Shown in pieces: positions 1 to 7,597 of a stretch of DNA of 64,000 nt. Origin of the DNA: Chryseobacterium sp. Its GTDB lineage: Bacteria; Bacteroidota; Bacteroidia; Flavobacteriales; Weeksellaceae. The stretch is from NCBI RefSeq assembly GCF_019236175.1, contig NZ_JAFAJM010000001.1, positions 175,884-239,883 of the forward strand, read 5' to 3'. The number at the start of each line of letters is the position of its first letter. Within the stretch, counting starts at the first letter, position 1. The notes below the pieces were generated by a model. That model did no database searches. It saw only the letters and a list, made by a program, of their open reading frames with translations, and was not told the origin of the DNA. A program made the position numbers and the translations under genes.

Positions 1-339
1 TTAGAAAAAAGAATAAGAATCAAAAGAAGAGTAAGAGGAAAAATCTCTGGTTCTTCTGAATTGCCAAGATTATCTGTATACAAAAGTAATAAGGAAATTT
101 ACGCTCAGTTAATCGACGATAAAAATGGTAAAACTTTAGCATCAGCTTCTTCTAGAGAGAAAGGTGTAGACGCTAAAGGTACTAAGACTGAAATTTCTGC
201 TGCTGTTGGTAAAGCTATTGCTGCTAAAGCTATCGCTGCAGGAATCGAAAGTATTGTATTTGACAGAAACGGTTTCGTATACCACGGTAGAGTAAAAGCT
301 CTAGCTGACGGAGCGAGAGAAGGTGGACTTAAATTCTAA
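1..339 (+). CDS. rplR: 50S ribosomal protein L18, 5' end outside window
   Basis: The reading frame is open from base 1 ([13 protein letters not shown]) and ends at the TAA at 337-339, so the first few codons lie outside the window. The sequence fits L18: a basic N-terminus, then [14 protein letters not shown] and a C-terminal [26 protein letters not shown] segment typical of the family. L18 binds 5S rRNA in the large subunit. It heads the visible part of the spc operon and is followed 19 bp later by rpsE. Confidence 0.97.
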   Translation, partial: LEKRIRIKRRVRGKISGSSELPRLSVYKSNKEIYAQLIDDKNGKTLASASSREKGVDAKGTKTEISAAVGKAIAAKAIAAGIESIVFDRNGFVYHGRVKALADGAREGGLKF

Positions 340-358
340 TCATTAAATTTCGGAAAAT

Positions 359-880
359 ATGTTAGGACTAGATAATATAGAAAGAGTAAAACCGGGAGGA
401 TTAGAATTAAAAGATCGTCTCGTAGCTGTTAACAGAGTAACAAAAGTAACTAAAGGAGGTAGAGCTTTCGGATTTTCTGCTATTGTTGTAGTAGGAAATG
501 AAGAAGGAGTTATCGGTTTTGGTTTAGGAAAATCTAAAGAGGTTGCTTCTGCAATTGCTAAAGCAGTTGAAGATGCTAAGAAAAACCTTGTGAAAGTTCC
601 GGTAATGAACCACACGATTCCTCACCAAACTACTGCTAGATACGGTGGTGCAGATATCTTCTTAAGACCTGCTTCTCACGGTACAGGACTTATCGCAGGT
701 GGTGCGGTAAGAGCGGTATTGGAATCTGCTGGTATTCACGATATCCTTTCAAAATCTAAAGGATCTTCTAACCCTCACAACGTAGTGAAAGCTACTTTCA
801 AAGCGTTATTAGATATCAGAAGACCTGAAGAGATCGCTAGAATGAGAGGAGTTTCTCTAAGTAAAGTGTTTAACGGTTAA
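359..880 (+). CDS. rpsE: 30S ribosomal protein S5
   Basis: The 173-residue product is close to the usual S5 length. It shows the double-stranded RNA-binding N-terminal domain ([21 protein letters not shown]) and the C-terminal domain with [21 protein letters not shown]5 sits in the small subunit near the mRNA entry site and affects decoding fidelity. It lies between rplR and rpmD in standard spc operon order. Confidence 0.98.
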   Translation: MLGLDNIERVKPGGLELKDRLVAVNRVTKVTKGGRAFGFSAIVVVGNEEGVIGFGLGKSKEVASAIAKAVEDAKKNLVKVPVMNHTIPHQTTARYGGADIFLRPASHGTGLIAGGAVRAVLESAGIHDILSKSKGSSNPHNVVKATFKALLDIRRPEEIARMRGVSLSKVFNG

Positions 881-891
881 TAATTAAAACA

Positions 892-1068
892 ATGGCAACA
901 ATTAAAGTAAAGCAAGTAAGAAGCGCTATTGGTAGAACAAAAACCCAAAAGAGAACGCTTGAAGCATTAGGATTAAAAAGACTTCACCAAGTTGTAGAGC
1001 ACGAAGCTACTCCTTCTATCTTAGGAATGATAGCTGCTGTAGGTCACTTACTAGAAGTTCAAAAATAA
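892..1068 (+). CDS. rpmD: 50S ribosomal protein L30
   Basis: This short frame begins ATGGCAACAATTAAAG and encodes 58 residues ending LEVQK. It carries the L30 pattern VKQVRSAIGRTKTQKRTLEALGL, then a GMIAAVGHLL tail. Its length and its place between rpsE and rplO agree with L30, a large-subunit protein. The gap to rpsE is only 11 bp, so it is surely co-transcribed. Confidence 0.97.
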   Translation: MATIKVKQVRSAIGRTKTQKRTLEALGLKRLHQVVEHEATPSILGMIAAVGHLLEVQK

Positions 1069-1089
1069 TTTTATAAAAGAGAAATTAAA

Positions 1090-1539
1090 ATGAATTTAAA
1101 TAACATACAACCTGCTGCAGGATCTACTTTCAACTCAAAGAGAATTGGTAGAGGTCAAGGTAGCGGAAAAGGAGGTACTTCAACAAAAGGACACAAAGGT
1201 CAAAAAGCTAGAGCTGGTTATTCTCAGAAAATCGGTTTCGAAGGTGGACAGATGCCTTTACAAAGAAGATTACCTAAATTCGGATTCAAAAACGTAAACA
1301 GAAAAGAGTTTAGAGGAGTTAACCTTGATACGATCCAGACTTTAATCGAGAACAAATCCATCACTGGAGAGATCACGAAAGAAGTTTTAGTAGCAAACGG
1401 GATAGTTTCTAAAAACGAATTAGTGAAAATTATGGGTAGAGGAGAATTGAAATCTGCGGTTTCAATCTCTGCTGACAAATTCACTAAATCTGCTGAAGAG
1501 CTTATTGCTAAAGCAGGTGGAAAAGCAATTACCTTATAA
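1090..1539 (+). CDS. rplO: 50S ribosomal protein L15
   Basis: The 149-residue product has the Gly- and basic-rich L15 N-terminus (RIGRGQGSGKGGTSTKGHKGQKAR), the FEGGQMPLQRRLPKFGF motif, and a C-terminal domain ending in SAEELIAKAGG. L15 is a late-assembly protein of the large subunit. It is followed 9 bp later by secY, the usual spc operon arrangement. Confidence 0.98.
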   Translation: MNLNNIQPAAGSTFNSKRIGRGQGSGKGGTSTKGHKGQKARAGYSQKIGFEGGQMPLQRRLPKFGFKNVNRKEFRGVNLDTIQTLIENKSITGEITKEVLVANGIVSKNELVKIMGRGELKSAVSISADKFTKSAEELIAKAGGKAITL

Positions 1540-1548
1540 TACTTACTA

Positions 1549-2928
1549 ATGAAAGAATTTATACAAACACTTAAAAATATTTGGAGTCTTAAAGAATTGA
1601 GAGATAAAATTCTCTTCACTTTAGGGATTATCCTTGTGTATAGATTCGCATCTTATATTTCACTTCCGGCAATTAATCTTGCAGAAGTGGGAGATCTCTT
1701 AGAGCATTATAAAAATCAAGGCGGTAACAAGCAAGGAGCAGGTCTCCTTGGCTTGCTTTCGTCGTTTACGGGGGGAGCTTTCAGCCACGCTTCCGTAATG
1801 GCGTTAGGAATCATGCCTTATATTTCTGCTTCTATTATTGTTCAGTTGATGGGGATGGCTATTCCTTATCTTCAGAAGCTTCAGAAAGATGGAGAGTCAG
1901 GTAGAAATACATTGAACCAAATTACAAGATGGTTAACGATCGGGGTTTGTCTGGTACAGGCACCTTCTTACTTAACTTCTATTACTCAATTATTCTTACC
2001 GTATGCTCAGTTCCAGTCTGCATATTATGTAGAGCCAAATTCAATTATGTTCTGGTTACCAAGTATTGTTATACTTGTAGGTGGTTCAGTATTTGCAATG
2101 TGGTTAGGTGAAAAGATTACCGATAAAGGAATCGGAAATGGTATCTCTATCCTTATTATGGTGGGGATCCTTTCAAGATTACCTGAGGCATTCGTACAGG
2201 AGATGGCCGTGCAGAACGGAAAAGGAGGAATGGGATCTATCATGATCCTTATTGAAGTATTATTCTGGATGTTGGTAGTTCTTTTAGCAGTGATCCTATC
2301 GGTTGCTGTCAGAAAAATTCCAATTCAGTATGTAAGCAGAGCTCAAGCAAGAGGAGGTGTAAACAAAAATCTTATGCAGGGAGCAAGACAATGGATTCCA
2401 TTGAAAGTAAATGCTGCTGGTGTAATGCCGATTATCTTTGCTCAGGCATTGATGTTCGTACCAGGACTATTAACAAAGTTCGATGAGTCTAATACTTTTC
2501 TTGCAGGTTTCAAGAATGTTTTTAGCTGGCAGTACAATGTATTGTTTGCGCTATTAATTATTATCTTCTCATTTTTCTATACTGCGATTACTATTCCGGT
2601 AAACCAGATGGCTGATGATTTGAAAAGAAACGGAGGTTTAGTACCGAAGGTAAGACCCGGAAAAGAGACCGCTGATTATTTAGATGATATTTTATCAAAA
2701 ATTACCTTGCCAGGTGCAATTTTTTTATCTATCTTTGCAGTCCTTCCAGCAATTGTGCATGGAAGCTTTGTTCAGACAGATGCGTTTGCCCTATTTTTCG
2801 GGGGAACGTCACTATTAATTATGGTGGGTGTAATTTTAGATACAGTTCAACAGATTAATACATATCTGCTGAACCATCATTATGATGGCTTAATGCAGTC
2901 TAAATTATCAAGAACGACTGGATATTAA
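1549..2928 (+). CDS. secY: Preprotein translocase channel subunit SecY
   Basis: This is a 459-residue integral membrane protein with about ten hydrophobic helices, the size expected for SecY. Recognisable parts are the first membrane helix after SLKELRDKILFTLGIILVYR, the plug/TM2 region with LGIMPYISASIIVQLM, and the cytoplasmic loop with RKIPIQYVSRAQARGG. It forms the inner-membrane channel of the Sec translocase with SecE and SecG. It lies in its conserved place between rplO and infA; infA starts 3 bp after its stop codon. Confidence 0.98.
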   Translation: MKEFIQTLKNIWSLKELRDKILFTLGIILVYRFASYISLPAINLAEVGDLLEHYKNQGGNKQGAGLLGLLSSFTGGAFSHASVMALGIMPYISASIIVQLMGMAIPYLQKLQKDGESGRNTLNQITRWLTIGVCLVQAPSYLTSITQLFLPYAQFQSAYYVEPNSIMFWLPSIVILVGGSVFAMWLGEKITDKGIGNGISILIMVGILSRLPEAFVQEMAVQNGKGGMGSIMILIEVLFWMLVVLLAVILSVAVRKIPIQYVSRAQARGGVNKNLMQGARQWIPLKVNAAGVMPIIFAQALMFVPGLLTKFDESNTFLAGFKNVFSWQYNVLFALLIIIFSFFYTAITIPVNQMADDLKRNGGLVPKVRPGKETADYLDDILSKITLPGAIFLSIFAVLPAIVHGSFVQTDAFALFFGGTSLLIMVGVILDTVQQINTYLLNHHYDGLMQSKLSRTTGY

Positions 2929-2931
2929 TTT

Positions 2932-3147
2932 ATGGCAAAACAAAAACATATTGAACAAGATGGCGTGATCGTGGAAGCACTTTCGAACGCCATGTTCCGT
3001 GTAGAGCTGGAAAATGGGCATATCCTTATTGCTCATATCTCCGGCAAAATGAGAATGCATTATATTAAACTTTTACCTGGTGATAAGGTAAAACTAGAAA
3101 TGTCCCCCTATGATTTAACAAAAGGGAGAATCACATTTAGATATTAA
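2932..3147 (+). CDS. infA: Translation initiation factor IF-1
   Basis: The 71-residue product is a single OB-fold, beginning [20 protein letters not shown] and containing the diagnostic [18 protein letters not shown] and [22 protein letters not shown] segments. IF-1 binds the A site of the small subunit during initiation. The gene almost touches secY, and a perfect hairpin (3156-3183) follows it before rpmJ. Confidence 0.98.
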   Translation: MAKQKHIEQDGVIVEALSNAMFRVELENGHILIAHISGKMRMHYIKLLPGDKVKLEMSPYDLTKGRITFRY

Positions 3148-3155
3148 AACAATTA

Positions 3156-3183
3156 GCCAAATGGAATACACATTCCATTTGGC
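3156..3183 (+). promoter_or_regulatory. Perfect 12-bp hairpin between infA and rpmJ
   Basis: GCCAAATGGAAT (3156-3167) pairs perfectly with ATTCCATTTGGC (3172-3183) across a four-base ACAC loop. It is followed by ATTTGTAAAAAA rather than a clean U-tract, so it is not an ordinary intrinsic terminator. It lies in the longest untranslated gap (62 bp) of the ribosomal block. Partial termination, RNA processing or translational control are all possible; the function is inferred only from structure and place. Confidence 0.6.
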
Positions 3184-3209
3184 ATTTGTAAAAAATAAAT
3201 ACTATCAAA

Positions 3210-3326
3210 ATGAAAGTAAGAGCATCAATTAAAAAAAGAAGCGCTGATTGCAAGATTGTACGCAGAAAAGGTGTACTGTTTGTAATCAACAAGAAGAACC
3301 CAAAATTTAAACAAAGACAAGGTTAA
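3210..3326 (+). CDS. rpmJ: 50S ribosomal protein L36, zinc-free type
   Basis: This 38-residue frame reads [15 protein letters not shown] and ends PKFKQRQG, the full L36 length. Zinc-ribbon L36 proteins carry Cys11, Cys14, Cys27 and His33. Here these positions are Ser, Cys, Asn and Phe, so the site is lost and this is a C-minus paralogue. L36 binds the large subunit late in assembly. It sits between infA and rpsM as in many bacteria. Confidence 0.97.
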   Translation: MKVRASIKKRSADCKIVRRKGVLFVINKKNPKFKQRQG

Positions 3327-3335
3327 CATTAAATT

Positions 3336-3713
3336 ATGGCGAGAATTGCAGGTATTGATTTACCAAAAAACAAAAGAGGTGTTATCGGTTTAACTTACAT
3401 CTATGGAGTAGGAAGAAGTACTTCTTCTGAAATCCTTAAAGCTGCCGGTATCAGCGAAGACAAGAAAGTCAACGAATGGAATGACGATGAATTGGCTGCA
3501 ATCAGAACATATATCTCTGAAAACGTAAAAGTAGAAGGAGAATTGAGATCTGAAGTGCAATTGAACATCAAGCGATTGATGGACATAGGATGCCAACGAG
3601 GAATACGTCACAGACTTGGATTACCTTTAAGAGGCCAGAGAACGAAAAACAACTCTAGAACACGTAAAGGGAAGAGAAAAACTGTTGCTAACAAGAAAAA
3701 AGCTAGTAAATAA
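3336..3713 (+). CDS. rpsM: 30S ribosomal protein S13
   Basis: The 125-residue product has the S13 N-terminus ([26 protein letters not shown]) with its helix-two-turn-helix region, and the C-terminal signature [26 protein letters not shown]13 lies in the head of the small subunit and contacts the P-site tRNA and the large subunit. It starts 9 bp after rpmJ and leads the alpha-operon genes. Confidence 0.98.
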   Translation: MARIAGIDLPKNKRGVIGLTYIYGVGRSTSSEILKAAGISEDKKVNEWNDDELAAIRTYISENVKVEGELRSEVQLNIKRLMDIGCQRGIRHRLGLPLRGQRTKNNSRTRKGKRKTVANKKKASK

Positions 3714-3725
3714 TCGTTAGGAATT

Positions 3726-4115
3726 ATGGCAAAACAAACTAAAGTAGTTAAAAAAAGAAAAGTAAAAGTTGAAGCTATTGGAGAAGCTCATATTCAGGCT
3801 TCTTTCAATAACATCATCATTTCTTTAACAAATAAAAACGGAGAGGTTATCTCTTGGGCTTCTGCCGGTAAAATGGGTTTCAGAGGTTCTAAAAAGAATA
3901 CTCCATTTGCTGCTCAAATGGCAGCTGAAAATTGCTCTGCTGTAGCTCACGAAGCTGGTTTAAGAAGAGTAAAGGTGTTTGTGAAAGGACCAGGTGCAGG
4001 TAGAGAATCTGCTATCAGATCTATCCACAATTCAGGAATTGAAGTTAGCGAAATCATTGATGTGACTCCTATGCCACACAATGGATGTAGACCACCAAAA
4101 AGAAGAAGAGTTTAA
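3726..4115 (+). CDS. rpsK: 30S ribosomal protein S11
   Basis: The 129-residue protein carries the S11 hallmarks: [18 protein letters not shown], the [15 protein letters not shown] loop and the C-terminal [19 protein letters not shown]11 is part of the platform of the small subunit near the exit site. It lies between rpsM and rpsD with gaps of 12 and 19 bp. Confidence 0.98.
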   Translation: MAKQTKVVKKRKVKVEAIGEAHIQASFNNIIISLTNKNGEVISWASAGKMGFRGSKKNTPFAAQMAAENCSAVAHEAGLRRVKVFVKGPGAGRESAIRSIHNSGIEVSEIIDVTPMPHNGCRPPKRRRV

Positions 4116-4134
4116 TTTTTAGAATTTACCCATT

Positions 4135-4743
4135 ATGGCAAGATATATTGGACCTAAAACTAAGATTGCTAGAAAGTTTGGTGCTGCAATCTACGGAGAT
4201 GATAAAAACTTCGAAAAAAGAAAAAACCAACCGCCAGGACAACACGGTCCTAACAAAAGAAGAGGTGCTAAGAAATCAGAATACGCAGTTCAGTTAGCTG
4301 AAAAACAAAAAGCTAAATATACGTACGGTATCTTAGAAAGACAGTTTGCTAACTTATTTGAAAAAGCACACAGAAGTAAAGGTGTAACAGGGGAAGTTCT
4401 ATTACAACTTTGTGAATCAAGATTGGATAACGTAGTATACAGATTAGGTTTTGCTAAAACAAGATCTGGTGCTAGACAATTAGTTTCTCACAGACACATC
4501 ACTGTGAACGGAGAAATTCTTAATATCCCTTCTTACTTGGTAAAAGCAGGTGATGTCATCACTGTAAGAGAAAAGTCTAAGTCTCTTGAGGTTGTTACCA
4601 ATGCGTTGGCTTCTAAGTCAAACTATGAGTGGTTACAATTCAACGATGAGAAGAAAGAAGGTACTTTCATTTCTGCTCCTGAAAGAATCCAAATTCCGGA
4701 GGATATTAAGGAGAACCTTATCGTCGAACTTTACTCTAAATAA
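4135..4743 (+). CDS. rpsD: 30S ribosomal protein S4
   Basis: The 202-residue protein starts [16 protein letters not shown] and contains the S4 RNA-binding domain ([34 protein letters not shown]). S4 is a primary assembly protein binding the 5' domain of 16S rRNA. In enteric bacteria S4 represses this operon by binding the rpsM leader; no matching pseudoknot was looked for here. rpoA follows after 33 bp. Confidence 0.98.
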   Translation: MARYIGPKTKIARKFGAAIYGDDKNFEKRKNQPPGQHGPNKRRGAKKSEYAVQLAEKQKAKYTYGILERQFANLFEKAHRSKGVTGEVLLQLCESRLDNVVYRLGFAKTRSGARQLVSHRHITVNGEILNIPSYLVKAGDVITVREKSKSLEVVTNALASKSNYEWLQFNDEKKEGTFISAPERIQIPEDIKENLIVELYSK

Positions 4744-4776
4744 TTTTTTAATCAAATTTTTGCTCAACCCAATAAT

Positions 4777-5772
4777 ATGGCAATTTTACAATTCATAAAA
4801 CCCGATAAAGTAATTTTACTTAACTCTGATGAATTTAAAGGTCAATTCGAATTCAGACCTTTAGAACCAGGTTTCGGGCTTACAATCGGTAATGCTTTGA
4901 GAAGAGTGTTGCTTTCTTCTCTGGAAGGATATGCTATTTCATCTATCAAAATAGAAGGTGTAGAGCACGAATTTTCAACTATTCCAGGAGTAATCGAAGA
5001 CGTTACCGAAATTATTCTTAACCTAAAGCAGGTAAGATTAAAAGCTGCAGCAGAAGGCCAGGCTAATGAGCAGGTTGTTGCTAAAGTTTCAGGTCAAACG
5101 ATTATTACTGCTGGAGATTTAGGAAAGTCGATCAACGGATTCGAGGTTCTGAACCCGGATTTAGTGATTTGTAACCTAAACAGTGATGTAACTTTCGAAA
5201 TTACTTTCAATATTGAAAAAGGTAGAGGGTATGTTCCTTCAGAACAAAATAAGTCAAACAATGCACCGGTAGGTACTATTGCTATTGACTCTATTTTCAC
5301 GCCAATCAAGAAAGTTCAATACAGCATTGAAAATTATCGTGTAGAGCAAAAAACAGACTACGAAAAACTTGTATTAGATATAGAAACTGACGGGTCTATC
5401 AGCCCTCAGAACGCTTTAACTGAAGCTTCTAAGATATTAATTTATCACTTCATGTTGTTCTCTGATGAGAGAATCACGCTTGAAACTGAAGCTGTAAAAG
5501 CATCTATCCAATACGATGAAGAAACTCTTCACACAAGACAACTTCTTAAGTCTAAATTAGCAGATATGGATCTTTCTGTAAGAGCCCTTAACTGTCTGAA
5601 AGCAGCTGAAGTAGAAACTCTTGGAGAACTGGTTTCTTACAGTAAGTCTGATTTGATGAAATTCAGAAATTTTGGTAAAAAATCTTTGACAGAACTAGAA
5701 GAATTAGTGCATTCAAAAGGTCTTAACTTCGGTTTCGACGTTGCAAAATATAAGTTAGACGCTGATAAATAA
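4777..5772 (+). CDS. rpoA: RNA polymerase alpha subunit
   Basis: The 331-residue product has the alpha N-terminal dimerisation domain ([31 protein letters not shown]), a flexible linker, and the C-terminal domain with [31 protein letters not shown] and [14 protein letters not shown]. The N-terminal domain nucleates polymerase assembly; the C-terminal domain binds promoter DNA and regulators. The gene is in its normal place between rpsD and rplQ. Confidence 0.98.
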   Translation: MAILQFIKPDKVILLNSDEFKGQFEFRPLEPGFGLTIGNALRRVLLSSLEGYAISSIKIEGVEHEFSTIPGVIEDVTEIILNLKQVRLKAAAEGQANEQVVAKVSGQTIITAGDLGKSINGFEVLNPDLVICNLNSDVTFEITFNIEKGRGYVPSEQNKSNNAPVGTIAIDSIFTPIKKVQYSIENYRVEQKTDYEKLVLDIETDGSISPQNALTEASKILIYHFMLFSDERITLETEAVKASIQYDEETLHTRQLLKSKLADMDLSVRALNCLKAAEVETLGELVSYSKSDLMKFRNFGKKSLTELEELVHSKGLNFGFDVAKYKLDADK

Positions 5773-5778
5773 TTAATA

Positions 5779-6300
5779 ATGAGACACGGTAAAAAATTCA
5801 ATCACTTAGGAAGAACAGCTTCTCACAGAAGTGCTTTACTTTCTAATATGGCTTGTTCTCTAATTGAGCATAAAAGAATCAACACTACTGTAGCTAAAGC
5901 TAAAGCTTTAAGAGTATATGTTGAGCCTCTATTAACAAAAGCAAAAGAAGATACTACACACAACAGAAGAGTAGTATTCTCTTACCTTCAAAATAAATTT
6001 GCGGTTGCTGAATTATTCAGAACTGTAGCTCCTAAAATCGCTGAAAGAAACGGTGGTTATACAAGAATCATCAAGACAGGATTCAGACCAGGTGATGCTG
6101 CTGATACTGCTCTTATCGAATTAGTAGATTTCAACGAGCTTTACAACCCTAATGCTGAAGAGAAAAAAGCTACAAGAAGAAGCAGAAGATCAACTGCTGC
6201 ACCTAAAAAAGCTGAAGCGGTAGTTGCTGAAGCTCCTGCAGTAGAAGAGAAAGTAGAAGAAGCTAAAGCTGATACTACTGAAGAAAAAACTGAAGAATAA
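5779..6300 (+). CDS. rplQ: 50S ribosomal protein L17 with acidic Ala/Glu C-terminal extension
   Basis: Residues 1 to about 120 are a normal L17 ([34 protein letters not shown], later [23 protein letters not shown]). The last 50 or so residues form a low-complexity tail: a short basic patch ([19 protein letters not shown]), then Ala/Glu-rich sequence ending EEKTEE. Such tails are common on Bacteroidota L17. It is the last gene of the ribosomal block and is followed by a clear terminator. Confidence 0.97.
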   Translation: MRHGKKFNHLGRTASHRSALLSNMACSLIEHKRINTTVAKAKALRVYVEPLLTKAKEDTTHNRRVVFSYLQNKFAVAELFRTVAPKIAERNGGYTRIIKTGFRPGDAADTALIELVDFNELYNPNAEEKKATRRSRRSTAAPKKAEAVVAEAPAVEEKVEEAKADTTEEKTEE

Positions 6301-6320
6301 TATTCATCAGATATACAATG

Positions 6321-6350
6321 AAAACCATCCGCATTCCGGATGGTTTTTTT
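6321..6350 (+). terminator. Intrinsic terminator after rplQ
   Basis: CCATCCG (6325-6331) pairs with CGGATGG (6337-6343) across a five-base loop. Four flanking A residues pair with the start of a seven-base T-run (6344-6350). This closes the spc/alpha ribosomal transcription unit. Confidence 0.9.
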
Positions 6351-6507
6351 GTATATGAATTTTGTGAAGTTGAAAATCTGTATATTTTCTCTTCCTCTAC
6401 TTACATCAATTCGCTATGCCGCAATCGTTATTCTTATCATTAGCTGCGAAGATCCGGAGTAAGGCAGGGTTTAATATTCTCTTAACATAAAAGAAAAATA
6501 ATACGCT
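6351..6507. other. Intergenic stretch without recognised genes
   Basis: This spacer lies between the ribosomal terminator and the barnase-like gene. I see no open frame of useful length, tRNA-like fold or strong inverted repeat. As I recall flavobacterial gene order, carA often sits here next to rplQ, but no trace of it is visible. Confidence 0.5.
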
Positions 6508-6515
6508 TATTTTTG
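6508..6515 (+). promoter_or_regulatory. Possible -7 element of the barnase-like gene
   Basis: TATTTTTG matches the Bacteroidota -7 consensus TAnnTTTG and lies 22 bp before the ATG at 6538. No clear TTTG is present 17-20 bp upstream, so the assignment rests on the -7 box alone. Confidence 0.4.
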
Positions 6516-6537
6516 AGTACCAAATAATAATTCTTTT

Positions 6538-7014
6538 ATGAAAACCAAATTTTTATTTTTAGCGATCTTAGCTTTGTTCACAATAGGATGTTCTCATGAT
6601 GACAGCAGATTAGACTCCGGTTCTGTAACAAGAGTCGCAAGCAAAACTGAGACTGCTAAGACAGAGGCTTCCAGAGCTACTAATATTTCAGACCTTACTA
6701 ATGAAAATACAGTTGTGAGTTATGTAAAATCAAATCATAAATTACCTGATTATTATATTACTAAGGCTGAAGCAATGTCATATGGATGGGTACCTTCAAA
6801 TGGAAATTTATGTACTGTTTTGCCGGGAAAGGCTATTGGTGGTGATAACTTCACTAATAGAGAAGGTCTGTTACCTAAAAAGTCAAATCGTAAATATTAT
6901 GAGGCAGATCTCAACTATAATTGCGGGCCACGAAACGCGGATCGCCTGATATACAGTAACGACGGATTAGTATATGTTACTAAAGATCATTATAAGACTT
7001 TCCAGCAAAAGTAA
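6538..7014 (+). CDS. Barnase-family guanyl-preferring ribonuclease, lipoprotein
   Basis: The 158-residue protein begins with a lipoprotein signal (FTIGC, Cys18) followed by SHDD, an acidic stretch that in Bacteroidota may direct lipoproteins to the cell surface. A 30-residue Ser/Thr/Lys linker leads into a domain that aligns without gaps to Bacillus barnase at an offset of 49. Lys76, Arg108, Glu122, Arg132, Arg136 and His151 match barnase Lys27, Arg59, Glu73, Arg83, Arg87 and His102, so the general base, the general acid and the substrate- and inhibitor-binding residues are intact. It should cleave RNA after G outside the cytoplasm. Cys92 and Cys129 align with barnase positions 43 and 80 and could form a disulfide. 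No barstar-like gene is seen nearby. The gene stands alone, convergent with the next. Confidence 0.9.
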   Translation: MKTKFLFLAILALFTIGCSHDDSRLDSGSVTRVASKTETAKTEASRATNISDLTNENTVVSYVKSNHKLPDYYITKAEAMSYGWVPSNGNLCTVLPGKAIGGDNFTNREGLLPKKSNRKYYEADLNYNCGPRNADRLIYSNDGLVYVTKDHYKTFQQK

Positions 7015-7076
7015 ATTTTATTGTGTCATGTCATACAATTGAAACATTTTACGAATGTGCTTTTTATAATATAAAA

Positions 7077-7102
7077 AATATCCCTCCGTGTAGAGGGATA
7101 TT
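7077..7102 (-). terminator. Terminator of the small lipoprotein gene
   Basis: Read on the minus strand, AATATCCCTC and GAGGGATATT form a ten-base stem with a six-base loop, followed by TTTTTTAT. It lies just beyond the 3' end of the minus-strand lipoprotein gene at 7109. The A-rich left flank means it may also act weakly for the barnase gene. Confidence 0.8.
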
Positions 7103-7108
7103 GTTATT

Positions 7109-7543
7109 CTAGATTTTTGTTCTTTTCAGCTCAATAATATTATTTCCCTGTTCAAGATGAAGGCTGTCTCCTTTTACTCTTGCAGTCATATCATCTTTCT
7201 TATAAATGGTTTCCTCTCCTTTGGTTTCCGATTTAGGAAGGGTAAAAGTTTTTTTATTGCTGGTAATTGCTACCGTACTTTCTTTCGGATCATTTTTGAA
7301 AACCACTTTTACCAGTGTTCCATCGGTTGCTTTGTAAACAAAATCTGTTTTTTCAAATTTTTTACCATTCACATCCATTGTTGATGAACCCTGGGTTACA
7401 GAATCAATTTTCCGGTTGTTGTCAGTCACAACGGTTTCAGAGCTTTCCGTTTTGATAATTCCGCTATTTCCGCTTTCGCTTTTTTTACAGCTGATTACTG
7501 CTAATGTAAGTACTGCACCAAGTACTAGGATACTTTTTTTCAT
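7109..7543 (-). CDS. Small lipoprotein, possibly MliC-like lysozyme inhibitor
   Basis: The 144-residue protein has a type II signal (LTLAVISC, Cys19) and a Ser/Thr/Lys-rich linker to about residue 55. A compact domain follows: FVYKATDGTLVKVVFKNDP, then SNKKTFTLPKSETKGEETIYKKDDMTARVKGDSLHLEQG. The strand pattern (short strand, charged turn, TFTLP, xxGxxxIY, GDxLxLE) recalls MliC/PliC periplasmic inhibitors of C-type lysozyme. The family's cysteines are missing and the match is only by eye. It converges with the barnase-like gene. A sandwich lipoprotein of unknown role is the fallback. Confidence 0.6.
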   Translation of the reverse strand: MKKSILVLGAVLTLAVISCKKSESGNSGIIKTESSETVVTDNNRKIDSVTQGSSTMDVNGKKFEKTDFVYKATDGTLVKVVFKNDPKESTVAITSNKKTFTLPKSETKGEETIYKKDDMTARVKGDSLHLEQGNNIIELKRTKI

Positions 7544-7597
7544 GATTATATTATTTGATATTCAATATGATTTTTATTCTTTAATTTTACAAAAATC

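Noticed and set aside
7109..7543. Barstar-like inhibitor for the neighbouring barnase
   Set aside because: It is a lipoprotein with a beta-rich domain and lacks the helical, acidic character of barstar.
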